Positions 1 through 9,995 of a stretch of 64,000 nt of DNA are shown piece after piece. The position numbers and the translations under genes were made by a program. A model generated the notes under the pieces. That model saw only the letters and a list, made by a program, of their open reading frames with translations. It did not search any database and was not told where the DNA came from. Location: positions 38,058 to 102,057 of the forward strand of contig QWIH01000006.1 of the NCBI GenBank assembly GCA_021405315.1, read 5' to 3'. The stretch comes from Leptolyngbya sp. PLA1 (lineage in GTDB: Bacteria > Planctomycetota > Phycisphaerae > Phycisphaerales > UBA1924). Position 1 is the first letter of the stretch. Each line of letters starts with the position of its first letter.

Positions 1-68
1 TCGATCGAGCGATCGAGCTTGCCCAGGATCGACTTCACCTGATTGAACGTCTTCTCGGACGGTCCCAT
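1..68 (-). CDS. 5' end of an unrecognised gene, cut by the window edge
   Basis: Only the first 22 codons are present. They read MGPSEKTFNQVKSILGKLDR and then S, I. The start is well supported: on the minus strand an AAGGAGG Shine-Dalgarno sequence lies 6 bases before the ATG. The fragment is too short to assign a family. It is transcribed divergently from the ABC ATPase to its right, so the two genes probably share the region between about 80 and 196 for their promoters. Confidence 0.6.
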   Translation of the reverse strand, partial: MGPSEKTFNQVKSILGKLDRSI

Positions 69-196
69 GAGTGCCCTCCTTGGCGATGACGGAGCAGCAT
101 CGGACGTCGCGATCCGACACTTGCCTGCTTCACGCGCACCGGGCTTTGGGTGCTCCGGTCGTGACGGCTGTACCGGCTCGCCCGTACCCTCACGCG

Positions 197-1246
197 GTGG
201 ACGGCCTCCGCGTCAACTCCCTTTGCGTGACGTGGCCCGACGGGCGCGGGGCGCTCCGCGCCGTGTCGCTGGCCGCAGGTCCGGGGGAGGTTCTCGCGGT
301 CCTGGGGCCGACGGGCTCGGGCAAGACCACGCTCTTGCGGGCCCTGGCGGGCCTGGAAAAGAGCGAGGGCGAGGTTCGGCTGACGGGGAGGAGCCTCGCC
401 GCCCTGCCTCCCCATGCACGGGGTGTGGCGTTGGCCTCGCAGGAGCCGGCGCTGTACCCGCACCTGACCGTGGAGCAGAACATCGCGCTCTCGGGCGAAC
501 TGCGGGGCAGGGCGGATGCCAGGCGCCTCGCCCGAACGTCCGCGGAGGCGCTGGGCATCACCGATCTCCTCACGCGGGCGCCCTCGACGCTGAGCGGCGG
601 GCAGCGGCAACTCGCCTCCCTCGCCCGCGTGCTCGCCTCCAGCCCGGGCCTTGCGCTGCTGGATGAGCCCCTGGCGAGCCTGGATGCGCCGGCGCGAGTG
701 CGACTGCGCCCGGGGCTGCGCACGCTGCTGCGCGGGCTCGGGTGCCCGGTGCTGTACGTGACCCACGACCACGAAGAGGCCATGGCCATCGGCGACCGAC
801 TGCTCATCCTGCGCTCGGGCGGGGTGGAGCAGACCGGCACGGGGGACGATCTCTTCGCGCGGCCCGCGAGCACCTTCGTCGCGTCGTTCCTGGGCTCGCC
901 CCCCATGAACATGCTCGCCGGGTCGGTCTCCGGCGGGGTGTTCACGCCCGATGGTTCGGACTCTCAGCGGGTGCCGGTGCCGACCCAGGTACGGGACGGC
1001 CGGGGCACGCTCGGAATACGGCCCCGCGAGTGCGTTCTGGGGGATCAGGATGCCACGATCCGCGCCAGGGTGAACTCGGTGACATTCGTGAGCGGTGAGT
1101 GGGATGTGTGGATGTCGCTGCCGGGCGGTGCCGAGGTCCTTTGCCGGTGCGGCCTGCCGCCCCGAGTGGATGTCGGCGCGACGGTCGGCGTTCGGGCCAC
1201 GAGGCTGCACTGGTTCGGGCCGGACGGTGCAGCACTTGCAACGTAG
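197..1246 (+). CDS. ABC transporter ATP-binding protein, sugar/MalK type
   Basis: Nucleotide-binding subunit that should power an ABC importer in the inner membrane. From the chosen start the Walker A motif GPTGSGKT is at residues 37-44, the signature LSGGQRQ begins near 132, Walker B LALLDEP has its acidic pair at 156-157, and the switch histidine is in THDHEEA near 191. A C-terminal extension of about 110 residues (LGIRPRECVLGD and following) resembles the TOBE/regulatory domain of MalK-like ATPases; 349 residues is normal for that group. GTG at 197 is preferred because in-frame starts at 71 and 86 run into the Shine-Dalgarno sequence of the divergent gene, but it has no clear Shine-Dalgarno of its own. 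No permease or binding protein is in the window, so the substrate is unknown. The next gene begins 26 bp downstream and is probably co-transcribed. Confidence 0.85.
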   Translation: MDGLRVNSLCVTWPDGRGALRAVSLAAGPGEVLAVLGPTGSGKTTLLRALAGLEKSEGEVRLTGRSLAALPPHARGVALASQEPALYPHLTVEQNIALSGELRGRADARRLARTSAEALGITDLLTRAPSTLSGGQRQLASLARVLASSPGLALLDEPLASLDAPARVRLRPGLRTLLRGLGCPVLYVTHDHEEAMAIGDRLLILRSGGVEQTGTGDDLFARPASTFVASFLGSPPMNMLAGSVSGGVFTPDGSDSQRVPVPTQVRDGRGTLGIRPRECVLGDQDATIRARVNSVTFVSGEWDVWMSLPGGAEVLCRCGLPPRVDVGATVGVRATRLHWFGPDGAALAT

Positions 1247-1272
1247 GATCACCCGGCGACCCGGAGGCCACG

Positions 1273-1842
1273 ATGCCCAACCCCGCCCCCAAGCCCCGCA
1301 CAGCCCCGAAGCGATCGCTCCGGGGCGTTTCCGCCGGCGGTCTGGCCGACCTGGCCGAGACCCGAGAGGCCTTCTGGCAGAACGTCGTCCGCGAGATGCT
1401 CACGTCGCTCTCCGCGATCTACTCCCAGGGTCGGAGCGACGACCCGGAGCACGCGGCGATGTTCGACGGCAGGCTCGCGATCATCACGACCCGCGGCGAG
1501 CGCATCGGCATCGGTGCCATTACGCCGGTCTTCGCCTGCTCGGTCACGGACATGCCCGGTGTGCGAGGCCTTGCGCACGACGTGGAGTGCACGGTGTTCC
1601 AGGTCGAGACCCCCGAGGGCGAGGTCTTCACGCTTCCCCTGCACGAGATTCGAGCGATCCACGCCCTGAGCCACGAGCTGATCGAGGAGATCAACAGCGC
1701 CAGCCAGGAGCGGGAGGAGGGGCCGGAGATGCCGTTCGGATTCGCGGCGTTCACGAGCCTCGCGCGATCGAGGCGGGAAGAGACCTGGGCCCCGTTCTTC
1801 ATCGGGCCGGACTTCCCGTCCGAGCCCGAGCCGAAACGGTGA
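1273..1842 (+). CDS. Hypothetical cytoplasmic protein
   Basis: A protein of 189 residues that I do not recognise. ATG at 1273 has a GGAGG Shine-Dalgarno 5-9 bases upstream; a longer frame upstream lies inside the ABC gene and is not used. No signal peptide or membrane segment is seen. The N-terminus is basic and proline-rich. The middle alternates short strands (DGRLAIITTRGERIGIGAIT) with an acidic, charged segment that includes HALSHELIEEINSASQERE, a likely helix. It follows the ABC ATPase by 26 bp and probably shares its transcript. It could be an accessory factor of the transporter, but nothing in the sequence proves this. Confidence 0.7.
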   Translation: MPNPAPKPRTAPKRSLRGVSAGGLADLAETREAFWQNVVREMLTSLSAIYSQGRSDDPEHAAMFDGRLAIITTRGERIGIGAITPVFACSVTDMPGVRGLAHDVECTVFQVETPEGEVFTLPLHEIRAIHALSHELIEEINSASQEREEGPEMPFGFAAFTSLARSRREETWAPFFIGPDFPSEPEPKR

Positions 1843-1870
1843 GGCGGGGTTCTGGCAGCAGCAAAAAGAA

Positions 1871-1898
1871 CGGGACCCCGGTCGAAACCGGGGTCCCG
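1871..1898 (-). terminator. Rho-independent terminator of the PEP-CTERM-like gene
   Basis: A perfect 11-bp GC-rich stem, CGGGACCCCGG paired with CCGGGGTCCCG, encloses a 6-base loop. Read on the minus strand it is followed by TTCTTTTTGC, the T-rich tract expected of an intrinsic terminator. It lies 33 bp beyond the stop of the minus-strand gene. The stem may also stop plus-strand transcription from the gene ending at 1842, but no T tract follows in that direction. Confidence 0.8.
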
Positions 1899-1930
1899 CG
1901 TGAACTCTCCACTCCAGAAGAGATCGGCGA

Positions 1931-2575
1931 TCAGGCGCGACGGCGGCGGCCGGCGGCCAGGGCGCCCAGGCCCAGGAGGGCGGCGGCGCCGGGGGCGGGG
2001 GTGATGCCCGACGCGTCCGTGCGGACGTTGTCGATCACCCAGAAGTTGCCGGTGTCGTGCACGATCACGTACTTGATGAACTGGCCCAGGGGGGCGTCAA
2101 CGCGGAGGGTGCCGGGGCCGGCGCCGTTGCTGTTGATGAAGCGCAGGTTGGCGGCGCCCGAGTCGGTGTCGAGCAGGTTGTTGTTGATGTCGTAGGCTTC
2201 GAGGAAGAAGGTGCTGTTGCAGGAGTAGCCGACTTCGACGTAGGTCGCGTCGCCGTTGTCGAAGGTGATGCGGCCGTCGTTGCCCGAGCCGTCGAGCGCG
2301 CTGGTCACGCCGACGTCGCCGTAGACCCAGTACTCGCCGGAGCCGGTCTGGTTGCCGGAGGGCCAGGACGAGACGTTGTACCCGCCGAGGAGGCGGTTAC
2401 GGGAAACCAGGGGCGAGCCGGTGGTGCTGCTGCCGAAGGTCACGCCGGTGTAGTACGTGCCGACGGGAACGACGTCCACCGCGAGGAAAATGCCCTCGTC
2501 GAACGTCATGAGAATGTCCGCCTGCGCCGCCGAAGCGAGCGCAGCCACTGCCGCGATACCGAGAAGCTTCTTCAT
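1931..2575 (-). CDS. Secreted protein with PEP-CTERM-like sorting tail
   Basis: A protein of 214 residues. The N-terminus MKKLLGIAAVAALASAAQA is a typical signal peptide. The C-terminus has the three-part sorting signal: PAPG, a hydrophobic stretch (AAALLGLGALAAG), then RRRR. Such tails are recognised by exosortase/archaeosortase-type systems for surface attachment (family knowledge). The body is beta-rich with no enzyme motif (TFDEGIFLAVDVVPVGTYY, FWVIDNVRTDASG) and resembles the lectin-like domains common in PEP-CTERM proteins. ATG at 2575 has GAGGAG about 8 bases upstream; a longer frame to 2665 lacks this. A terminator follows at 1871-1898. No exosortase gene is in the window. Confidence 0.8.
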   Translation of the reverse strand: MKKLLGIAAVAALASAAQADILMTFDEGIFLAVDVVPVGTYYTGVTFGSSTTGSPLVSRNRLLGGYNVSSWPSGNQTGSGEYWVYGDVGVTSALDGSGNDGRITFDNGDATYVEVGYSCNSTFFLEAYDINNNLLDTDSGAANLRFINSNGAGPGTLRVDAPLGQFIKYVIVHDTGNFWVIDNVRTDASGITPAPGAAALLGLGALAAGRRRRA

Positions 2576-4648
<2,073 letters not shown>

Positions 4649-4677
4649 TCCCCACCGCCGAACGTTGACCCCACCTT

Positions 4678-4704
4678 CCCCCGCGCCGAGCGGGGGATTT
4701 TTTT
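4678..4704 (+). terminator. Rho-independent terminator of atpD
   Basis: A perfect 7-bp stem, CCCCCGC paired with GCGGGGG around a 5-base loop, is followed by ATTTTTTTG. It begins 30 bp after the atpD stop. It shows that atpD is transcribed as a single-gene unit and is not co-transcribed with the peroxidase gene downstream. Confidence 0.9.
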
Positions 4705-4804
4705 GCCGGTGGCCGCCGCAATAGGGCCCCCTTCGATCCGTTGACCTTGCACGGCTGCGGCTGCGAGCCGCAGGAGCAAGCGAGAGGCCCACAGGGGTGC
4801 GAAC

Positions 4805-6649
4805 ATGAAGATGACTGTCGCGCGGAGCGCTTCCGCGGCGTGGCTGCTGGCCAGCGCCGCACTTATCGGTCTGGCCCCGGCCGCACGGGCTGTGCTGCCT
4901 CCGGTGCCCGTTCCGCCGGGCAACCCGATCACCGAAGAGAAGCGAGTCCTGGGCAAGATTCTCTTCTGGGACGAGCAACTCTCCACCTCCAACGTGGTGG
5001 CGTGCGCGACGTGCCACCAGATGACGGGCGCGGGCACGGACCCCCGGCCGCGGGTCCGAAACCCCGGGTCCGACGGAGTGTTCAACACCCCGGACGATGT
5101 CTTCGGCTCCGCTGGCATCGTGCGTTCCGACGCGGACAACGACATGCTGCGCGACGCGCTCTTCGGCACCGGCGTGCAGGTGACCGGGCGTGCGGCCAAC
5201 TCGCCGATCAACGCGGCGTATGCGCCGCAGCTCTTCTGGGACGGGCGAGCGGGCCCGCAGTTCATCGATCCGCAGACGGGGCAGGTGGCCCTGAACGCCG
5301 GGGGCGCGCTGGAGGCGCAGAGTGTTGCGCCCCCCGTGAGCAGCACGGAGATGGGCCACGACGGCATCGACTGGAGCGCGATCTCCGAGAAGCTGCGGAC
5401 GGCGCGCCCGCTGGCGCTGGCGACCTCTCATCCGGCGGATGTGGCGTCCGCGCTCGCGGGCAACCCGAGCTACCCGGAGCTCTTCCGGCGCGCGTTCGGC
5501 ACCGACCAGATCAACGCGAGGCGGATCGCCTTCGCCATCGCCACCTACGAGCGCACGCTCATCTCCGACCAGACGCCCTGGGACCGCTTCCTGGCGGGGG
5601 ACAACACCGCGATGACGCCCCAGCAGGTGCAGGGCTTCAACGCGTTCCAGGCGCACTCGTGCGCGGTGTGCCACAGCGTGGCGAACCAGCAGCTCACGGG
5701 CTTCGGCTTCCGCAACATCGGGCTGCGCCCGCCCCAGGAGGACCTCGGTCGGCAGGTCGTGACGGGCGACCCCAATGACCGTGGGCGGTTCAAGGTGCCC
5801 GGCCTGCGGAATGTGGGGCTCAAGAACAACTTCATGCACAACGGGATGTTCACGACGCTGACACAGGTGATCCAGTTCTACGCCCGCGCCCCCGGTGCGC
5901 CGGTGCAGTTCGCGGACAATCGCGACCCGGTGATGAACCAGATCGTGCCCCTCCCGCCCCAGGACGCGCAGGTGATCCAGGACTTCCTCCAGAACGCGCT
6001 GACGGACCCCCGAGTGGCGAACCGCACGTTCCCGTTCGATCATCCCACGCTCTTCATCAATCGGGCGGCTGACCAGGCGACGAACCTCGGCGGGGGCGCC
6101 GCGGGCTCGGGCGGCATCATCCCGCGGACCATCGTTCTCTCCCCGGGCATGCTGGGCATCGATGACTTCCGCATCGGGCTCGACGGCGCGCTCGGGGGCG
6201 CGAACGCGGAGCTCGTGATCTCGTTCAGCCCGCCGGTGAACGGCCGCATCAATCCGGCCCGGACGCTCTACTCCGGCCCGACCGAGGGTGTGGGCGCCGG
6301 CCTGGGCATTGCCACGGCGCACAGCGCCCTCTCGGTCAACTTCTTCCAGCCCGGGCAGGTCATCTTCGCCCAGTGGCGAGTGACGGATCCCGCGGGGCCC
6401 GCGGGCACCGCCTTCAGCACCGTCGCACGCATTCCGCTGTTCTGCGGCTCAACCGGGTGCCCGCCGTGCGACCCGGACCTCAACGCCGACGGCAATGCGG
6501 ACCAGGACGACGTGAGCTTCCTGATCGACATCGTCGCCGGCGGCGACTCGATCGTGGGCCTCAATCCGGACTTCAACAAGGACGGCAACCTGGATCAGGA
6601 CGATGTGACGGCGCTCATCGGGGTGCTGGCGGGCGGAGCCTGCCCCTGA
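4805..6649 (+). CDS. Di-haem cytochrome c peroxidase family protein with GC-type dockerin tail
   Basis: Exported redox protein of 614 residues. After the signal peptide (MKMTVARSASAAWLLASAAL...ARA) come two haem c-binding motifs, CATCH at 67-71 and CAVCH at 286-290, in the arrangement of the CcpA/MauG family. Those enzymes reduce H2O2 or oxidise protein side chains in the periplasm (family knowledge); which applies here cannot be told. Residues after about 430 form an extra beta-rich domain. The last 60 residues are the double calcium-loop module DLNADGNADQDD...DFNKDGNLDQDD, bracketed by CDPD and GGACP, shared by six other proteins of the window. ATG at 4805 is chosen for the signal peptide; CAGGGG about 12 bases upstream is a weak Shine-Dalgarno. 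Confidence 0.88.
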   Translation: MKMTVARSASAAWLLASAALIGLAPAARAVLPPVPVPPGNPITEEKRVLGKILFWDEQLSTSNVVACATCHQMTGAGTDPRPRVRNPGSDGVFNTPDDVFGSAGIVRSDADNDMLRDALFGTGVQVTGRAANSPINAAYAPQLFWDGRAGPQFIDPQTGQVALNAGGALEAQSVAPPVSSTEMGHDGIDWSAISEKLRTARPLALATSHPADVASALAGNPSYPELFRRAFGTDQINARRIAFAIATYERTLISDQTPWDRFLAGDNTAMTPQQVQGFNAFQAHSCAVCHSVANQQLTGFGFRNIGLRPPQEDLGRQVVTGDPNDRGRFKVPGLRNVGLKNNFMHNGMFTTLTQVIQFYARAPGAPVQFADNRDPVMNQIVPLPPQDAQVIQDFLQNALTDPRVANRTFPFDHPTLFINRAADQATNLGGGAAGSGGIIPRTIVLSPGMLGIDDFRIGLDGALGGANAELVISFSPPVNGRINPARTLYSGPTEGVGAGLGIATAHSALSVNFFQPGQVIFAQWRVTDPAGPAGTAFSTVARIPLFCGSTGCPPCDPDLNADGNADQDDVSFLIDIVAGGDSIVGLNPDFNKDGNLDQDDVTALIGVLAGGACP

Positions 6650-6672
6650 GGGCCTGATCCCTACTGTCCGGT

Positions 6673-8304
6673 GTGCCGCGACTGCCCGAGCAGCCGATCG
6701 ACGCGATACGAGACCTTGAGGCGCAGCTCCGCTTTGCCCCTCGGGAGGCGCTGCTCCGTGACATCGAGCGGGCGGAGCGTCTGTGCCTGAGCATCGAGCC
6801 GGGCGTGAAGTACCCGGAAGACTGGGTGTGCCAGGCGGTGACGGGGTATCGGGCGCAGATCGTCCGACCACGTCTGATGGAGGGATCGGAACTGCTGGCC
6901 TCGATGCCCGTGCTTCTGCAGCGACTGTGCGAGCACGCGGGGCTGACCGAGGCGGAGGTGCCGGACAGCCTGGGCCTGGACGAGATTTCGGAGCGGTGGA
7001 GAGTGAGCCGCGCCACGCTGTCCAGGCTGCGCCGCCGCGGGCTCCCGACGCTCCGGGTGCGGGACGGGCGGCGATCGGCGCGTGTGGTCGTTCGGCGTGA
7101 GATGGTGGAGGCGTTCGAGAGGTCGCACGAGGGGCTCGACCGTGGTGCGGTGCGGTCCGCGAGGCTTTCGGCGGCGGAGACGGCGCGGATCGTGGCGCGA
7201 GCCGCGAGATATCGCCGGTGCCTGGGATGGTCGCTGAACAAGGCGGCGGGGCGTCTGGCGGGGAAGACGGGGCGCAGCCGTGAAGCGGTGCGACAGGTTC
7301 TGCAGCGTGCGGAGGCGGAGAGGCCGATGTTCGGGCACGCGCCGCCCCTGCGGGAGCGTGAAGGTCGGGTGCTGAGACGGGCGCGTGCGCGGGGTGTCAC
7401 GCTGCAGGCGATGGTGAAGGCGACGCGGCGGAGTCCGGCGAGCATCCGCCGCGCGATCAACCTGGCGCGGGCGGGCCTGCTGCGCGATCTTCTTGAGCGT
7501 GGCGTGCTGGAGACGGGGTTGGTGGACGAGGGGTCGCTGCGTGCGAAGCCCGCGAACGAGGGCCTTGGCGGGCCCGCCCCCGCAACGCTGGAGGAACTCC
7601 TCCGGGCGGCGCGGGCCCGCGGTGCGGCGGTCCCGTTTGAGGAGCGGGTAAGGCTGAGCGCCTATCAGTCGCTGCGGCGCCGGGCTGCGGCGGGCGTGGC
7701 GGGGTTATCGCGGCTCCATCCGGCGGCGGCGGCGCTCGACCGCATCGAGACCGATCTGCGATGGGCTGCCAGGCTGAAGGCCGAGCTGGTGCGATCCCAG
7801 CTCCGTGTGATTGTCACGACCATCGAGGCCCGTGTTGGCAGCCCGATCGAGCGCACGCCCGCTGGCCCGATGGTGGCGTTGCTTGGCGAGGCCATCGCCG
7901 CGGCGAGCACCGCGGTGGACTCGATCGACGCGGCGCGTGGAGGGCGCGTGGCGGCGGGAGTGGGGCTCGCGGTGGATCGCGTGGTGGCGCGGCGCGTGAA
8001 GGCCGCTGGGGGTCCGTGGTCCGGGCGTGCGGCCCCGATGGCGGGGGGTCGGGAGGCGCTGGGAGACTGGACTCGGACGCTCTGCGAATGGCAGCGGTGG
8101 CTCGAGCCGGACGCGCGCGTCCGGCGGGTGGCCGTCGCGGGCGGACCGAGCGAAGCGGATGCGCGACTGCTGGTGGCGCGCTTCGGATGGGGCGGGCGGC
8201 CGCGGACGCTCACGGAACTGTGCGAGGAGTTGGACCTGCCGGAGAACCGAGCGCCGGCGCTCGAGCAGGCCGCCCTGTGCCGCGCGCTCGACGCGGCGCG
8301 CTAG
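6673..8304 (+). CDS. Degenerate sigma-70-like protein with N-terminal helix-turn-helix repeats
   Basis: A protein of 543 residues. The C-terminal third matches sigma-70 by eye. Residues 355-381 (LKAELVRSQLRVIVTTIEAR) resemble the start of region 2, 403-424 (LLGEAIAAASTAVDSIDAAR) resemble the core LIQEGNIGLMRAVDKFD segment, and 500-543 (RFGWGGRPRTLTELCEELDL) resemble region 4. The aromatic residues that melt the -10 element (TYATWWIRQAI in true factors) are replaced by VAAGVGLAVDRVV, and RERVRQIE by ENRAPALE. The N-terminal 340 residues hold three apparent HTHs: ISERWRVSRATLSRLRRRG, KTGRSREAVRQVL and RRSPASIRRAIN. It may be a decoy sigma, an RNA polymerase-binding regulator or a DNA-binding protein. 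GTG at 6673 is the only early start and lacks a clear Shine-Dalgarno. The stop shares a CTAG with the gatB stop. Confidence 0.6.
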   Translation: MPRLPEQPIDAIRDLEAQLRFAPREALLRDIERAERLCLSIEPGVKYPEDWVCQAVTGYRAQIVRPRLMEGSELLASMPVLLQRLCEHAGLTEAEVPDSLGLDEISERWRVSRATLSRLRRRGLPTLRVRDGRRSARVVVRREMVEAFERSHEGLDRGAVRSARLSAAETARIVARAARYRRCLGWSLNKAAGRLAGKTGRSREAVRQVLQRAEAERPMFGHAPPLREREGRVLRRARARGVTLQAMVKATRRSPASIRRAINLARAGLLRDLLERGVLETGLVDEGSLRAKPANEGLGGPAPATLEELLRAARARGAAVPFEERVRLSAYQSLRRRAAAGVAGLSRLHPAAAALDRIETDLRWAARLKAELVRSQLRVIVTTIEARVGSPIERTPAGPMVALLGEAIAAASTAVDSIDAARGGRVAAGVGLAVDRVVARRVKAAGGPWSGRAAPMAGGREALGDWTRTLCEWQRWLEPDARVRRVAVAGGPSEADARLLVARFGWGGRPRTLTELCEELDLPENRAPALEQAALCRALDAAR

Positions 8305-9845
8305 GTCTGGCTCAGGAGGCTCAGGATCACCTCGCGCGCGGACTTCGCATCCGCGCTGCCGCCAGAGAGCTTCATGACCTCGCCCACGAGCCGGCCCGCG
8401 GCGGCGAGCTTGCCGGCGCGAACATCCGCCGCAACCTTCGGGTTCGCGTCGATCACCGACCTTGCCCATTGATGCAGTGCGGCGTCGTCCCGCACGACGA
8501 GGAGCCCCGCGGCACGAGCGGCGTCCGTGGCGCGGCGGAAGGCGCCATCGGGCGAGTCCGGCGAAGGCGGCGTGTCATGGGCGGCGGCGTCGAGCATCGG
8601 CGCGACGCCCTGGTTGCTGAGCGACCCCTCGTCGCGCAGCTTCACGATGGCGGCGAGCCACAGGGGCGATAGTGCGGGCGGTCCGTCTTCGGACGCGCGG
8701 GGGAGCAGGACCTGCACGATGATGTTCGCCGCGGCCCGGCCGCCGCGCACGGGCGGGATGCCGAGCTGGGACAGTGCGCCGACGGCGGCTTCGAGCAGGT
8801 CGGCGGCGGCGCGTTCCGCGGCGATGGCGGCGGCGTCGGCGGCGGGGATTTCCCAGTCGCGCGTGTACGTCGCGGAGCGCTCGGCGGGCAACGGCGGGAG
8901 CGCGTCGCGGATCGACTGCACCCACGCGGGCTCGACGCGGACGGGTGCGAGGTCGGGATCGGGGAAGTAGCGGTAGTCGTGCGCGTCTTCCTTCTCACGC
9001 TGCAGCACCGTGACGCCCCGCGCATCGTCCCACCCTCGCGTGGTCTTGGTGCCCGGGCCGAACTCGCGGCGGTCGGCCAGCCAGCGCCGGGGCTGCTCCG
9101 AGGCCTCGTGCTCGATGGCGTCCCGAAGGGACTTGAACGAGTTGAGGTTCTTGATCTCCACGATGGGCGTGCGGACGGTGCGCCCACCCTCGAGCGTGAG
9201 CACGCAGTTGATGTTCGGCTCGAACCTCATGTGTCCCTTCTGCATCACGCCCTCGGTCGCGCCGAGGTTGCGGCAGATGGTGCGGAGGTCTCTCGCGAAG
9301 CGCACCACCTGGTCCGGCGCGCGGAAGTCGGGCTCGGTGACGATCTCCAGCAGCGGGGTGCCCGCGCGGTTGTAGTCGACGATCGAGAAGTCGATGGCGG
9401 CACCCCCCGGGGCCTCATGGAGGAGTTTGCCCGCGTCTTCTTCGAGGTGGGCGCGGATGATCCCGACGCGCAGGGGCGGCTGCGCGGGGTCATCCGCGGG
9501 CACGTGGACCACACCGTCGGCGCAGATCGGCAGGTCAAACTGGCTGATCTGGTAGGCCTTGGGCATGTCCGGGTAGAAGTATGACTTGCGGTCCCAGCGG
9601 GTGACTTCCGCGATGCGGCAGTTGAGCGCGAGCCCGACGCGGATCGCGAGTTCGAGGGCGTGCGCGTTGGGCACGGGCAGCGCGCCGGGCAGGGCGAGCA
9701 CCGTGGGGTCGGTGAGGGTGTTGGGAGCCGCGTGGTGATGGGCGCGGTGCGCCGGGCTCGGCGCGCGGGAGAACATCTTGGTGCGGGTGGAGAGCTCCAC
9801 GTGCACTTCGAGCCCGATGATGACCTGAGAGGAGACGATGGCCAT
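8301..9845 (-). CDS. gatB: Asp-tRNA(Asn)/Glu-tRNA(Gln) amidotransferase subunit B
   Basis: Cytoplasmic tRNA-binding kinase subunit of GatCAB, which converts Glu-tRNA(Gln) to Gln-tRNA(Gln) and/or Asp-tRNA(Asn) to Asn-tRNA(Asn). It has 514 residues. The N-terminus MAIVSSQVIIGLEVHVELST carries the hallmark GLEVHVEL, and KSYFYPDMPKAYQISQ and the acidic LEEDAGKL follow. The C-terminal YqeY-like helical tail is present to the end (KSAREVILSLL). ATG at 9845 is set by homology; a longer open frame exists but its extra residues look non-coding. gatA and gatC are not in the window. The stop codon overlaps that of the convergent sigma-like gene. tRNA-Gln lies 3.2 kb away. Confidence 0.95.
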   Translation of the reverse strand: MAIVSSQVIIGLEVHVELSTRTKMFSRAPSPAHRAHHHAAPNTLTDPTVLALPGALPVPNAHALELAIRVGLALNCRIAEVTRWDRKSYFYPDMPKAYQISQFDLPICADGVVHVPADDPAQPPLRVGIIRAHLEEDAGKLLHEAPGGAAIDFSIVDYNRAGTPLLEIVTEPDFRAPDQVVRFARDLRTICRNLGATEGVMQKGHMRFEPNINCVLTLEGGRTVRTPIVEIKNLNSFKSLRDAIEHEASEQPRRWLADRREFGPGTKTTRGWDDARGVTVLQREKEDAHDYRYFPDPDLAPVRVEPAWVQSIRDALPPLPAERSATYTRDWEIPAADAAAIAAERAAADLLEAAVGALSQLGIPPVRGGRAAANIIVQVLLPRASEDGPPALSPLWLAAIVKLRDEGSLSNQGVAPMLDAAAHDTPPSPDSPDGAFRRATDAARAAGLLVVRDDAALHQWARSVIDANPKVAADVRAGKLAAAGRLVGEVMKLSGGSADAKSAREVILSLLSQT

Positions 9846-9995
9846 GGTCGCAGTGAGCGTAGGAGCAGGGTAAAGGCCGCTCGGCGGGGCTCGGCGAGCA
9901 CGCCGAACCCCGGCGCCCCATCCGGAGGTTCTGCCGCCCGTCAAGGAACCCGTCGAGTCGGCTCCGGCGGCGAATGACCGTGCCACACGAGCCGG

